Shown: positions 39,896-49,193, counted from the first letter of the stretch. The stretch: 64,000 nucleotides of DNA from Kineococcus gynurae (GCF_050871315.1 NZ_JBJLRE010000009.1), one strand, 5' to 3'. Notes: generated from the letters alone by a model not told the origin. Translations and numbers: made by a program.

Positions 39896-39968
39896 CTGGG
39901 GTCCCCGGTCCTGGACCACTCCTCGGTCACGCCGAAGTGAGGGCGACGAGCACCCCAGCGGACGCGAA

Positions 39969-39998
39969 CGGGCCCCGGGGGTCGTCCCCCGGGGCCCG
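39969..39998 (-). terminator. Terminator of the NRAMP-family gene
   Basis: A perfect 13-bp stem (CGGGCCCCGGGGG and complement) with a TCGT loop, 48 bp after the end of the reverse-strand transporter gene. Confidence 0.8.
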
Positions 39999-40045
39999 GT
40001 CCGTCCGACGTCGGTCGGGCGGTGGCTCGCACCGTCCACGTCGGG

Positions 40046-41371
40046 TCAGAAGCGCGTCACCAGGTCGGTGACCAGCAGCGCCAGGAACAGCGCCGAGGCC
40101 GCCCCGAGCAGCCCGTTGGACACCCAGCCGGACCGTCCCTCCTTGGCGATGCGCTTGGAGTTCAGCAGCAGCATCAGCGTGATGGCCAGGAAGGGCATGA
40201 ACACCGAGCCGAGGACCCCGTAGACGAGGGTCAGCCCGAACGGCTTGTCCAGGAACAGCAGGACCATCGGGGGGAAGGTCAGCCAGAGCAGGTAGCCGCG
40301 GAACCAACGACTCTTCTCCACGGCGACCTCGACCACCTCCTTCTCGGTGCGCTCGGCGGCCTCGGCGGCGGACTCCGCGTGCCGACCGTGCGGGAGACGG
40401 ACGGTGCGGGTCCAGTCGGCGAAGAGCAGGCTGACGCCGTTCCACACCCCGAGCAGCGAGGACGAGGTGACCGCCAGGAAGCCGGCGAGGAAGAGGATGC
40501 GGGCCCACTCGCCGTACTGCTCGCCCAGCGCCGTGCCCAGCACCAGCAGCCCCGAGTCGGAGGCGGTGAGGTCCTGCCCGAGCAGCATCGCCGAGCCGAC
40601 GATGAGCATGGCCACCACGAAGATGCCGGTCATCACGTAGCCGACCGCGTTGTCCAACCGCATCATCGAGAGCCAGCCGGTGCCCCGCCAGCCCTTGGCG
40701 AACATCCAGTAGCCGTAGGCGGCCATGGTGATCGTGCCGCCGACGCCGCCGACCAGGCCGAGCACGTAGACCGTGGACCCGTCCGGCAGGCGGGGGACGA
40801 GACCGCTGGTGATGTCACCGAGGCTCGGCATGACCAGGACGGCGATCGAGACCACCGAGACGAACTTCAGCAGCACCAGGACCGTCATGAACTTCTCGAA
40901 CACGTGGTAGCGCTGCGCCCAGACCAGGGCGAGCCCCACGACCCCGGCGATCATCGCCCAGTACCGGACCGGCAGGCCGCCGAACAGGGCGTTCAGGGGC
41001 AGGCCGACCGCCGACATCGCGGTCGCCCCGTACACGAAGCCCCAGATGATGATGTAGCCGCCGAAGAACGTGGTCGCCCAGCGACCCAGCCGGCGCCACC
41101 CGTCGAGCAGGGTGGTTCCCGAGGCCAGGTGCCACCGGCCCACGCCCTCCCCCAGGGCGAGCTTGAGGATCGTCCCCAGCACCGCGGCCCAGAGCAGGAC
41201 CGTCCCGAACCGCGCCCCGGCGATCATGGTGGCGACCAGGTCGCCGGCCCCCACCCCCGTGGCGGCGGCGAGCAGGCCCGGTCCGAGCTGCTTGACCTTG
41301 GGGCCGAGCTTGCCCGCGGGCGGTGGGGTGAGCTCGCTGCCCCGGTTCTCGGAGATCGACGTCGTCGTCAT
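40046..41371 (-). CDS. Divergent NRAMP-family metal transporter
   Basis: A 441-residue membrane protein with 11-12 helices and an NRAMP-type start (GPGLLAAATGVGAGDLVATMIAGARFG). The metal-binding motifs differ from MntH: the TM1 DPGN position reads GAGD, and the TM6 MPH position reads MAA (GGTITMAAYGYW). The ion-coordinating Asp, Asn and His are therefore changed, so Mn/Fe transport by the usual site is doubtful; Mg or another ion is possible. ATG 41371 has GAGGAG. A TAACGT hexamer and an imperfect repeat CTTGAGG-TTC-CCTTAGG (41462-41478) upstream may be its promoter and operator. Confidence 0.82.
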   Translation of the reverse strand: MTTTSISENRGSELTPPPAGKLGPKVKQLGPGLLAAATGVGAGDLVATMIAGARFGTVLLWAAVLGTILKLALGEGVGRWHLASGTTLLDGWRRLGRWATTFFGGYIIIWGFVYGATAMSAVGLPLNALFGGLPVRYWAMIAGVVGLALVWAQRYHVFEKFMTVLVLLKFVSVVSIAVLVMPSLGDITSGLVPRLPDGSTVYVLGLVGGVGGTITMAAYGYWMFAKGWRGTGWLSMMRLDNAVGYVMTGIFVVAMLIVGSAMLLGQDLTASDSGLLVLGTALGEQYGEWARILFLAGFLAVTSSSLLGVWNGVSLLFADWTRTVRLPHGRHAESAAEAAERTEKEVVEVAVEKSRWFRGYLLWLTFPPMVLLFLDKPFGLTLVYGVLGSVFMPFLAITLMLLLNSKRIAKEGRSGWVSNGLLGAASALFLALLVTDLVTRF

Positions 41372-41492
41372 GTCCGCTCCTCGTCGTGCGAATCGTGGTC
41401 GGTGCACCGCAACGGTGCGACCCGCACGACGTTACGGACGTCACACCCCGACCCCGGGATTCTTGAGGTTCCCTTAGGACGATCGTCGGAGA

Positions 41493-42428
41493 TCAGCCGT
41501 GCCGACGGCGGTAGGCGGCCGCGGCCCCCGGGTGCAGGGTCGCCGAGCCGACCGCCACGAGCGAGGGCTGGTCGAGGAACTGCGTCCCCAGCGCGGTCGA
41601 GGGGACGAGGTCGCCGGCGTCGTCGAGGAGCACGTCCACGACCTGCGCGGCCGTCGCGTCGGGGAGGTCGGCTCGGGCCAGGAGCAGGTTGGACACCCCG
41701 ACGGTGCTGAGGCGTCCCTCGGTGCCGTAGGCGCCGACCGGGACGCGCACGGTCCGGTACACCTCGCCCCAGCGTTCCCGCAGCGCCACCGCCTCCTCCC
41801 CCAGGTCCAGCAGCCGCAGACCGGCGCCCACCTCGGTCAGCGCCGGGGTGGGCACCCCGCCGGAGAACAGCACCCCGTCGACCTGTCCGCCCACCAGCGC
41901 GGCGACGGCGTCGCGCAGCGGCAGACTGACCCGCTCGACCCGCACCCCGGTCAGGTCGAGCAACCGCGCCGCGGTGAGCGCCGCCCCGGACCCGACGTTG
42001 CCCACCGACACCGGACGACCGGTCAGGTCGGCGAGGCGGGTGGCCCGGTCACCGGCGCGGACCACGAGCTGCAGGTAGTTCTGGTAGACGCGACCCAGGG
42101 CCAGGAGGCCCGTCGCCTCCGGGGCCGCCGCCACGTCGGCCAGCGCCAGCCCGACCTGGGCCGTCCCGGCGCGGACCCGCGACACGTTGTCGACGCTGCC
42201 CCCGGTGCTGAGCTCCTCGGTCGGCCGCCCGGCCGAGCGCAACGCGCTCGCCAGCAGCCGGCCGAACTCGGCGTAGAACCCGCCCGGCTCCCCGGCCGCG
42301 AGCCGCAACGGCTCCGCCCGGGTTCCGCAGCCGGCCACCGGTCCCAGCACGGTCAGGAGAGCCGCCGCCGTCCCGGCACGGAGGCACACGCGCCGTCCCG
42401 GCCCCGGCCCCTCTCCCGCGCGGGTCAC
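41493..42428 (-). CDS. TAXI-family solute-binding lipoprotein
   Basis: A 311-residue exported lipoprotein: signal with the lipobox PVAGC (C34), then the TAXI fold with GEPGGFYAEFGRLLASAL, STGGSVDNVSRVRAGTAQVGLALADVA and PVSVGNVGSGAALTAARLL, quoted only as landmarks (GGSVDNV, GNVGSGA). TAXI proteins usually feed TRAP transporters, but no TRAP permease gene is here. Instead the GTG overlaps the histidine kinase stop by GTGA, so the binding protein is co-translated with a two-component system and may serve as its ligand sensor. The ligand is unknown; dicarboxylates or glutamate are typical of the family. Confidence 0.82.
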   Translation of the reverse strand: MTRAGEGPGPGRRVCLRAGTAAALLTVLGPVAGCGTRAEPLRLAAGEPGGFYAEFGRLLASALRSAGRPTEELSTGGSVDNVSRVRAGTAQVGLALADVAAAPEATGLLALGRVYQNYLQLVVRAGDRATRLADLTGRPVSVGNVGSGAALTAARLLDLTGVRVERVSLPLRDAVAALVGGQVDGVLFSGGVPTPALTEVGAGLRLLDLGEEAVALRERWGEVYRTVRVPVGAYGTEGRLSTVGVSNLLLARADLPDATAAQVVDVLLDDAGDLVPSTALGTQFLDQPSLVAVGSATLHPGAAAAYRRRHG

Positions 42429-43900
42429 GGATGCTTCCCCGGGAGCACCGCCACGGCCAGCAACCCCCCACGCCCCGACGTCTCCAGGCGCAGCTCCCCA
42501 CCGCGGCCGCGCACGAGCCGGTCGGCGATGGCCAGACCCAGCCCCGTCCCCCCGCGCCCGCTCCAGAACCGCCGCCGCGCGGCCTCGCGCTGCTGCGGCG
42601 GGATCCCCGGACCGTCGTCGTCGACCGACAGCAGCACGACCGTCGCCCGGTCCGCCCCGGCGTCGGCCACCGAACCGGCCACGGAGTCCACCACGGAATG
42701 CACCACGCTGACCCGGACCTCCGACCCCGGACCCGCGTACCGGATCGCGTTGTCCAGCAGCACGTCGAGGACCTGGGCGAGTTCCCCGGGCGGCCACGGG
42801 ACCTCGCCCGTCGTCCCGGCGCTCTCCGACGTCGCGGCACCGTCCGACACCCCGTCGCCGTCCGTCGACCCCGGGCCCAGGATCCTGACCCGGGCCGCCC
42901 GGGCGGCGGGCGCCCAGGCCGCGACCTGCTGCTGGGCGACCTCGGAGGGGTCGCAGCGGTCCCCGGTGTCCGCGGGGCCGACGGAGGCCAGCGCCGAGGC
43001 CTCCGCCGCGGCCAGGCCGAGCGTCCCGTCGAGGATCCCGGTCAGCCGGTCCACCTCGACCAGGGCACCCTCGTAGGCCGCCCGCCCCGGTCCGGTGACG
43101 TGCGGGTCCAACGCGTCCACCCGCAGCTGCAGGGCGGCCAGCGGGTTGCGGATCTGGTGGGAGGCGTCGGCGACGAGGTGCCGTTGCCGCTCGGCGGTCT
43201 CGCCGACCGTCTCGGCCATGGTGAGGAAGGACCGCTCGAGCTCCCGCAGCTCCCGCGGTCCGGTCTCCCGTCCGAGTCGGACGCCCCGGCCGGCCATGAC
43301 GTCGGCCACCCCCGCCGCGAGCTCCCGGACGGGCCGGAGCAACCAACGGGCCAGCAGCAGCGCGAGGACCGCGGCGAGCAGCGAGGCGAGCAGCGCGCCG
43401 GCGGCGACCAAGGACCAGGCGCGGGTGATGTCGGCGGCGGCCAGGGTGGGGTCGGCCCGCAGGACGACGGCCCCGTCGGCGTCGGCCCCGGTGCCGACCG
43501 GACGCCAGAGCAGCACGGCGTCGTGCGACCACGGTCGCAGCCCCGCGGGCGGGGCCGGCGGCTGGTTGCGCAGGGCGGCGTCGACCGCGGCGGCGGTCCG
43601 CGGGTCCCCGAGCGGTTCGGCCCCGAACCCCGCGGCGGCCCGGACGCGCCCCTGCCCGTCGACCACGACCACGGCCTCCCCGTAGAGGTCGTGGTGGCGG
43701 CGGACGTCCTCGGACAGCGTGCCCCCCGCCGCCTCGTCGGGGTCGGCGGCCGTCGCGGCCAGGCGGTCGAGGTCCCCGGAGCGGACCAGCAGGAACTGCG
43801 CGGTCCGGGCCGCGGCGCTGCTGGCGGCCAGCGGCACCGCGAAGGCGGCGACCGCGAGCACGCTGAGCACGGTCAGGACGAGCAGCAGCCGCCGGCGCAC
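42425..43900 (-). CDS. Membrane sensor histidine kinase
   Basis: A 491-residue OmpR-partner kinase. TM1 (about 5-27), an extracytoplasmic domain (about 30-158), TM2 (about 163-184) and a HAMP-like linker (185-235) precede the H-box DASHQIRNPL, with H248 the phospho-acceptor. The N-box is DNAIRY, with the G-boxes DDDGPGI and GGTGLGLAI after it. The TctE-like layout suits a periplasmic partner such as the TAXI lipoprotein next door. It lies 3 bp after the response regulator and overlaps the TAXI gene by 4 bp. Confidence 0.9.
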   Translation of the reverse strand: MRRRLLLVLTVLSVLAVAAFAVPLAASSAAARTAQFLLVRSGDLDRLAATAADPDEAAGGTLSEDVRRHHDLYGEAVVVVDGQGRVRAAAGFGAEPLGDPRTAAAVDAALRNQPPAPPAGLRPWSHDAVLLWRPVGTGADADGAVVLRADPTLAAADITRAWSLVAAGALLASLLAAVLALLLARWLLRPVRELAAGVADVMAGRGVRLGRETGPRELRELERSFLTMAETVGETAERQRHLVADASHQIRNPLAALQLRVDALDPHVTGPGRAAYEGALVEVDRLTGILDGTLGLAAAEASALASVGPADTGDRCDPSEVAQQQVAAWAPAARAARVRILGPGSTDGDGVSDGAATSESAGTTGEVPWPPGELAQVLDVLLDNAIRYAGPGSEVRVSVVHSVVDSVAGSVADAGADRATVVLLSVDDDGPGIPPQQREAARRRFWSGRGGTGLGLAIADRLVRGRGGELRLETSGRGGLLAVAVLPGKHP

Positions 43901-43903
43901 CGC

Positions 43904-44593
43904 CTACTCCCCCAGCCGCAGGCCGACCCCGCGCACCGTGACGAGCAACCCCGGCCGGTCGAGCTTGCCCCGCAGGCCGGTCAGGTGGACGTCGAGGGAC
44001 CGCGAGGCGCCCAGGTGGGCGTCGCCCCACACCTCGTCGAGGATCAGCTGCCGGGGCACGACGACCCCGGTCCGCCGGGCCAGCACCGCCAGGATCTCGA
44101 ACTCCTTGCGGGTCAGCTCGACGGTCTCGCCGCCCACCAGCACCCGGTGGGCGGCGAGGTCGATCTCGAGGTCGCCCACCACCACGGGACCGACCTCCTC
44201 GGCCCCCTCCTCCGCCCCCGGGCCGGTCCTTCCGGCACCGACCCCGGCCCGGGCGGCGACCACGTCGATGCGGGCCAGCAGCTCGCGCAGCCGGACGGGT
44301 TTGACCAGGTAGTCGTCGGCCCCCAGGTGCAGGGCCCGGACCACGTCGCGCTCGGCGGAGCGCGCGGTCATCACCAGGACGGGGGTGCGCGAGCGGTGCC
44401 GCAGCTCCCGCAGCAGCACCAGTCCGTCCCCGTCGGGCAGGCCCAGGTCGAGCAGGACGAGGTCGACGTCGCCCAGGACCCCCCGGGCCTCGGAGATCCC
44501 CGCCACCCGCAGGACGGCGTGGCCGTAGGTGCGCAGGGCGTCGACGACGGCCCCCGCCACCCCGTCGTCGTCCTCGACGACGAGGACCTTCAT
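43904..44593 (-). CDS. OmpR-family response regulator
   Basis: A 229-residue regulator. The receiver domain (1-118) has the acidic pair E7-D8, phospho-acceptor D49 in LLDLGLPDG, T76 and K98. A linker rich in Gly/Ala leads to a winged-helix DNA-binding domain (about 135-229: ELTRKEFEILAVLARRTG, SRSLDVHLTGLRGKL). It pairs with the adjacent kinase. It starts 38 bp after the L,D-transpeptidase gene on the same strand, so all four genes may share one transcript. Its target may include the TAXI gene. Confidence 0.92.
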   Translation of the reverse strand: MKVLVVEDDDGVAGAVVDALRTYGHAVLRVAGISEARGVLGDVDLVLLDLGLPDGDGLVLLRELRHRSRTPVLVMTARSAERDVVRALHLGADDYLVKPVRLRELLARIDVVAARAGVGAGRTGPGAEEGAEEVGPVVVGDLEIDLAAHRVLVGGETVELTRKEFEILAVLARRTGVVVPRQLILDEVWGDAHLGASRSLDVHLTGLRGKLDRPGLLVTVRGVGLRLGE

Positions 44594-44631
44594 GCGGTCA
44601 CACCCACCGGATCACTGTGCCCTACCGGTGT

Positions 44632-45858
44632 TCAGGAGGGCAGGGCGGACCCGCCCTTCCAGTCCGCGAAGCTCTCGTTCCAGACGTCGAAGCCGTTGCC
44701 CGCCTCGATGGCCCGGTCCGAACCCGAGTAGGTGACCACGTCACCGACCTTGGAGTGCGCGAACATCCACTGCGCGTCGGCGGTCGACATGCCCGTGCAG
44801 CCGTGCGAGACGTTGGCCCGCCCCTGCGACCCCACCGACCAGGGCGCGGCGTGCAGGAACTCCCCCGAGTTGGTCAACCGCATCGCGTACTTCACGGCCA
44901 CGTTGTAGTAGTTCGGGTCGTCCTTGCTGACGCCGGTCGTCTCGGCGTCCATCTGCCGGCTCTTCTCCAGGCTCATGATGACCTTGGTGCCGCTGCGGGT
45001 GACGTAACGACCGCCGGACCCGGACTGGCCCAGGGTCACCGGGATCGTCCGGAGGACCGTCCCGTCCTCGGTGACGGTGAGGGTGTGGGCGGCGATGTCG
45101 ACGTGGCTGACCATCGCCGACCCCACCGTGAAGTCGATGTCGCGGGTCGTGCCCCACACGCCGGGCGAGACCTCGACCGAGCCGAGGTCGAGGTCGACGT
45201 GGACCTTGGTGTGCGCGGGCCAGTAGTTCTCGGGCCGGAACTCGACCTTGGTGGCGGACTGCCAGCTCCAGGCCCCGACGACGCCCTGCGGGTCGGTGCT
45301 GACGCGCAGCTGCTCCTCCACGGCGGCCCGCCGGTCCTCCGCCACGGGCTCGTCCAGCGTGACGATGATCGGCATGCCGACGCCGACCGTGGACCCGGAC
45401 AGCGGGGCCACGGCGGGGAAGGCGGTCGTGGCCGGGGTCAGGGTGGCGACCTCGGCGTCGCGCGTCGCCGAGGCGCCGGCCGCGTTGCGGGCCACGGCGT
45501 GCACGGCGTAGCGGGTCGCGGGGGCCAACGGATCGGTGCTGGTCCAGCGCTGCCCGCCCTCGCCGAGGGCGCCGGCGACCGGGGCACCCTCCGGGGTGGT
45601 GACGGCGACCTCGGTCAACGCCCCACCGGCGGCGGTGACGACGAGCGGCTGGTCGGGGCGCACACTGCCGGCGACCTCGGTGCCCTCGACCGTGATGACG
45701 GCCGGGGCGGCGCTGGCGGTCGCGGCCGGGGCCGCGGTCCCCGCCGCGGTGCCGGGCTGGCACCCGCTCAGACCGACCACGAGCGCGAGGCCGACGACCC
45801 CCGCGCCGACGAGACGCGTCCCCCCGTACCGCTGCGAACGGGCCCTGCTGCTGCTCAC
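44632..45858 (-). CDS. L,D-transpeptidase lipoprotein with Ig-like domains
   Basis: A 408-residue envelope enzyme. The signal ends in the lipobox GLSGC (C33). Two bacterial Ig-like domains fill about 50-270, as in LdtMt2, and the YkuD catalytic domain follows with HAAPWSVGSQGRANVSHGCTGMS as its active-site block (landmark SHGCTGM, catalytic C354). It makes 3-3 peptidoglycan cross-links outside the membrane. GTG 45858 has GGGGGGAAG upstream; the frame open to 46014 is not supported. It opens a likely operon with the response regulator (38 bp gap), which would link cell-wall cross-linking to signalling. Confidence 0.92.
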   Translation of the reverse strand: MSSSRARSQRYGGTRLVGAGVVGLALVVGLSGCQPGTAAGTAAPAATASAAPAVITVEGTEVAGSVRPDQPLVVTAAGGALTEVAVTTPEGAPVAGALGEGGQRWTSTDPLAPATRYAVHAVARNAAGASATRDAEVATLTPATTAFPAVAPLSGSTVGVGMPIIVTLDEPVAEDRRAAVEEQLRVSTDPQGVVGAWSWQSATKVEFRPENYWPAHTKVHVDLDLGSVEVSPGVWGTTRDIDFTVGSAMVSHVDIAAHTLTVTEDGTVLRTIPVTLGQSGSGGRYVTRSGTKVIMSLEKSRQMDAETTGVSKDDPNYYNVAVKYAMRLTNSGEFLHAAPWSVGSQGRANVSHGCTGMSTADAQWMFAHSKVGDVVTYSGSDRAIEAGNGFDVWNESFADWKGGSALPS

Positions 45859-46011
45859 GACACTTCCCCCCGGCTTGCTGCTGACGTCCACCCCCGATCG
45901 TGACGGCTCCGGGGGCTCGGTAGGTGGACGTCGCGCGGCATCCTCGCGTTGCACACCAGATGTGCGCAGTCCGCGAAGGATTCCGGCGGCGTCGTCACCT
46001 CCTCCATCGAC

Positions 46012-46061
46012 CACGACGACGACGACCGCAGTCCCGGAGGACTGCGGTCGTCGTGGTCGTG
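46012..46061 (-). terminator. Terminator of the ctaC-ctaD-ctaF operon
   Basis: A 23-bp stem with a single mismatch and a CGGA loop, 14 bp after the ctaF stop. It also separates ctaF from the L,D-transpeptidase promoter. Confidence 0.8.
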
Positions 46062-46074
46062 CGTGCGGTGGGTC

Positions 46075-46476
46075 TCAGTGGGCGTGCTCACCGCGGTAGT
46101 ACTCGAAGACCCACCCGACGATCATCGGGATCGTGATCACGACGCCGATGATCCAGAGCCACCAACCGACGGCCACCCCGAAGAAGGCGATCGCCGCGCC
46201 GAGGGCGAGGTAGAGCGGCCACCAGCTGTACGGGGAGAAGAACCCCTGCTCGCCGGCGCCCTGGGTGATCTCCCCGCGGGGGTCGTCCTCCGGACGCTCG
46301 TCGATCCGGCGGGCGGTGACGGCCAGGTAGGCGCCGACCAGGATCGCGAGGCCACCGGTGAGCAGCAGCGCGATGAAGCCGACCAGCTCCTGCCACTCGG
46401 TGAGCAGCGCGTAGATGAACGCCACCGGGACGAAGAAGAGGATGCCCCCGGAGAACAGCCAGGTTTCGGACTTCAT
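46075..46476 (-). CDS. ctaF: Cytochrome c oxidase subunit IV (actinobacterial)
   Basis: A 133-residue four-helix membrane protein (about 5-27, 32-53, 84-103 and 104-124) starting MKSETWLFSGGILFFVPVAF, the typical CtaF N-terminus. It is a small structural subunit of the aa3 oxidase found in actinobacteria (Rv2199c). It lies 3 bp after ctaD. Confidence 0.92.
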   Translation of the reverse strand: MKSETWLFSGGILFFVPVAFIYALLTEWQELVGFIALLLTGGLAILVGAYLAVTARRIDERPEDDPRGEITQGAGEQGFFSPYSWWPLYLALGAAIAFFGVAVGWWLWIIGVVITIPMIVGWVFEYYRGEHAH

Positions 46477-46479
46477 GGC

Positions 46480-48252
46480 TCAGTGCTCCTTGGTGCGCGT
46501 CGTGCCGGCGTCCTCGCGGTCCGCCTCGCCGAAGACGTGGTCCAGCAGGTTCTTGTCCTGCGTCTTGCTCTCGGCGGCCGCGACCTCGGGGTGGTGCAGG
46601 TCGAAGGCGGGACGCTCGGAGCGGATGCGCGGCAGGGTCGTGAAGTTGTGCCGCGGCGGCGGGCAGGACGTCGCCCATTCCAACGAGGCTCCGTAGCCCC
46701 ACGGGTCGTCCACGGTGACCTTCTCGCCGAAGCGCGCCGTCTTGTAGACGTTCCAGAGGAACGGGATGAACGAGGCACCGAGGACGAACGAACCGATCGT
46801 CGAGATCTCGTTCATCGTCGTGAAGCCCTCGTCGGGCAGGTAGTCGGCGTAACGACGCGGCATGCCCGCCGCACCCAGCCAGTGCTGGATGAGGAACGTC
46901 GCGTGGAAGCCGAAGAACATCAGCCAGAAGTGGATCTTGCCCAGCCGCTCGTCGAGCATCTTGCCGGTGAACTTGGGCCACCAGAAGTAGAAGCCGGCGA
47001 ACATCGCGAACACCACGGTGCCGAAGACCACGTAGTGGAAGTGGGCGACGACGAAGTAGGAGTCCGAGAGCTGGAAGTCCAGCGGCGGCGCGGAGAGGAT
47101 GACGCCGGTCAGACCGCCGAAGAGGAAGGTGACCAGGAAGCCGACCGCCCACAGCAGCGGGGTGTCGAACGTCAACGACCCGCGCCACATGGTGCCGATC
47201 CAGTTGAAGAACTTTACGCCGGTCGGCACCGCGATGAGCATGGTCATGAACGCGAAGAACGGCAGCAGGACCTTGCCGGTCACGTACATGTGGTGCGCCC
47301 ACACGGTCACCGAGAGCCCGGCGATCGAGATGGTGGCGAAGACCAGGCCCTTGTAGCCGAAGACCGGCTTGCGGCTGAACACCGGGAAGATCTCGGTCAC
47401 GATGCCGAAGAACGGCAGGGCGATGATGTAGACCTCGGGGTGGCCGAAGAACCAGAACAGGTGCTGCCACAGGATCGGCCCGCCGTTGGCGGCCTCGAAC
47501 ACGTGGGCGCCCAGGACGCGGTCGGCCCCGAGGGCCAGCAGCGCGGCGGCCAGCACCGGGAAGGCCATCAGCACCAGGACGCTGGTGATGAGGACGTTCC
47601 AGGTGAAGATCGGCATCCGGAACATGGTCATGCCCGGCGCGCGCATGCAGATGATCGTGGTGATGAAGTTGACCGCCCCGAGGATGGTCCCGAACCCACC
47701 GAGGGCCAGACCCATCACCCAGAGGTTCCCGCCGAGACCCGGCGAGTGCACGACGTCGGACAGCGGCGCGTACGCGAACCACCCGAAGCTCGCGGCCCCC
47801 TCGGGGGTGAGGAACCCGGCGGCGGCGATGAGGCCGCCGAAGAGGAAGAGCCAGTAGGCGAACATGTTCAGCCGCGGGAACGCCACGTCGGGCGCACCGA
47901 TCTGCAGCGGCATGATCGCGTTCGCGAACGCGGCGAACAGCGGCGTCGCGAACAGCAGCAGCATCACCGTGCCGTGCATGGTGAACGCCTGGTTGTACTC
48001 GTTCTTGGTGTTGAAGATCTGCATCCCGGGCTCGAACAGCTCGGCGCGGATGAGCAACGCCATGACGCCGCCGGCCAGGAACCAGACGAACGAGGTGATG
48101 AAGTACAGGTTGCCGATGACCTTGTGGTCGGTGGTCGAGAGCCAGTTGGCGATGACCCGGCCCCGGCTGAGCGGGGTGGCCACCCCCATCGGCTGACGGC
48201 TCGTCGCGACCCGCGGGCTGAAGCCCGGGGACTGCGGGTTGTCGGTGGACAT
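46480..48252 (-). CDS. ctaD: Cytochrome c oxidase subunit I
   Basis: A 590-residue heme-copper oxidase core subunit with twelve helices. TMHGTVMLLLF carries a heme a ligand, FGHPEVYIIALPFFG has the CuB His and the cross-linked Tyr, VWAHHMYVTG gives the two further CuB His, and VVAHFHYVVFG has the heme a3 and heme a ligands. A hydrophilic tail of about 60 residues follows the last helix. It reduces oxygen and pumps protons. ATG 48252 overlaps the ctaC stop by one base; the larger open frame upstream is ctaC in another frame. Confidence 0.97.
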   Translation of the reverse strand: MSTDNPQSPGFSPRVATSRQPMGVATPLSRGRVIANWLSTTDHKVIGNLYFITSFVWFLAGGVMALLIRAELFEPGMQIFNTKNEYNQAFTMHGTVMLLLFATPLFAAFANAIMPLQIGAPDVAFPRLNMFAYWLFLFGGLIAAAGFLTPEGAASFGWFAYAPLSDVVHSPGLGGNLWVMGLALGGFGTILGAVNFITTIICMRAPGMTMFRMPIFTWNVLITSVLVLMAFPVLAAALLALGADRVLGAHVFEAANGGPILWQHLFWFFGHPEVYIIALPFFGIVTEIFPVFSRKPVFGYKGLVFATISIAGLSVTVWAHHMYVTGKVLLPFFAFMTMLIAVPTGVKFFNWIGTMWRGSLTFDTPLLWAVGFLVTFLFGGLTGVILSAPPLDFQLSDSYFVVAHFHYVVFGTVVFAMFAGFYFWWPKFTGKMLDERLGKIHFWLMFFGFHATFLIQHWLGAAGMPRRYADYLPDEGFTTMNEISTIGSFVLGASFIPFLWNVYKTARFGEKVTVDDPWGYGASLEWATSCPPPRHNFTTLPRIRSERPAFDLHHPEVAAAESKTQDKNLLDHVFGEADREDAGTTRTKEH

Positions 48253-49193
48253 CAGTTCCCTCCCCCCTGGCTGGCGTCGACACCGAGGTCGGCGTCGGCG
48301 TCGGTGTCGCCCTGGTGCTCGCGCTCGATCGCCCCGGCGAGGCCGGTGGGCAGTCCGCCGGTCTGACCGCGGGCGGCCAGCTCCTGCAGGTGCTGCTGGT
48401 ACTCCGCCTGCGACACGACCTCGACGTTGAACAACATCTCGGAGTGGTACTCGCCGCACAGCTCCGCGCACTTGCCCTGGAAGGTGCCTTCCTTGGTGGG
48501 CGTGATGACGAAGGAGCTCGGGTCTCCCGGGATCATGTCCATCTTGAACAGGAACGCCGGGATCCAGAACGAGTGGATGACGTCGCGGCTGAAGATCTGG
48601 AAGCGGACGGTCTCGTCCACGGGCAGGTACAGCGTGGGGAGGTTCTCCTCCACGCCCGGCTGACCCGAGAGGTCGGCCTGGCGGCCCGTGTCGTAGACGA
48701 GCGGGGTCCGCTGGTCGGTGTCGAGGTAGTTGAAGTCCCACGACCACTTCTTGCCGACGATCTGCACCGTCACGTCGGTCGGCTCGTCGCGGTCGATGAT
48801 CGCGGCCTGGTCGCGGGCGGTGTAGTAGAAGAGCACCCCGACCATCATGACCGGGACGATCGTGTAGAGGATCTCGATCGGCATGTTGTACCGGACCTGC
48901 GGCGGCAACTCCGGGTCGCCCTTGCGGCGCCGGTAGGCGATGACGACCCAGATCGTCAGCCCCCACACCAGCAGGCCCGTCGCCAGGGCGGCGATCCAGG
49001 ACCCGTTCCACAGGTTCTGCATGCGTTGCGTCATGTCGGTGGCGCCGACGCTGACGTCCGGGAGGAAGCCGTTTCGCAGGCTCGCTTCCGGGAATTCTGC
49101 GCTCGCGCAGCTGCTCAGCAGCAGCGTCGTCGCGCCGAGGAGCGCACCACTCACCAGCGCTCTAGCTCGCGTGCCCAAGGTCGGCCTTCCCAC
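48252..49193 (-). CDS. ctaC: Cytochrome c oxidase subunit II
   Basis: A 313-residue subunit with an N-terminal lipoprotein-like signal (LLLSSC, C29), two membrane helices (about 60-82 and 104-127) and a CuA domain: DVIHSFWIPAF gives the first His ligand, and CAELCGEYHSEM the two Cys, Glu, His and Met. It accepts electrons from QcrC. GTG 49193 has AGAGGA at good spacing; GTG 49229 in the same frame adds 12 residues and is the alternative. It heads the ctaC-ctaD-ctaF operon, downstream of aat. Confidence 0.95.
   Translation of the reverse strand: MGRPTLGTRARALVSGALLGATTLLLSSCASAEFPEASLRNGFLPDVSVGATDMTQRMQNLWNGSWIAALATGLLVWGLTIWVVIAYRRRKGDPELPPQVRYNMPIEILYTIVPVMMVGVLFYYTARDQAAIIDRDEPTDVTVQIVGKKWSWDFNYLDTDQRTPLVYDTGRQADLSGQPGVEENLPTLYLPVDETVRFQIFSRDVIHSFWIPAFLFKMDMIPGDPSSFVITPTKEGTFQGKCAELCGEYHSEMLFNVEVVSQAEYQQHLQELAARGQTGGLPTGLAGAIEREHQGDTDADADLGVDASQGGGN

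Noticed and set aside
41431..41450. GlxR/CRP-like TGTGA site upstream of the NRAMP gene
   Set aside because: TGTGACGTCCGTAACG matches only one half-site of TGTGANNNNNNTCACA.
41493..44030. 845-codon open frame on the - strand spanning TAXI and kinase genes
   Set aside because: Only its last third is the real TAXI protein; the upstream part is the kinase gene read in another frame and is Arg/Gly/Ala low-complexity.
45949..48366. 805-codon open frame on the + strand
   Set aside because: It is antisense to ctaF, ctaD and ctaC, and its translation is a GC-driven shadow rich in Glu, Gln, Arg and Asp with no fold landmarks.
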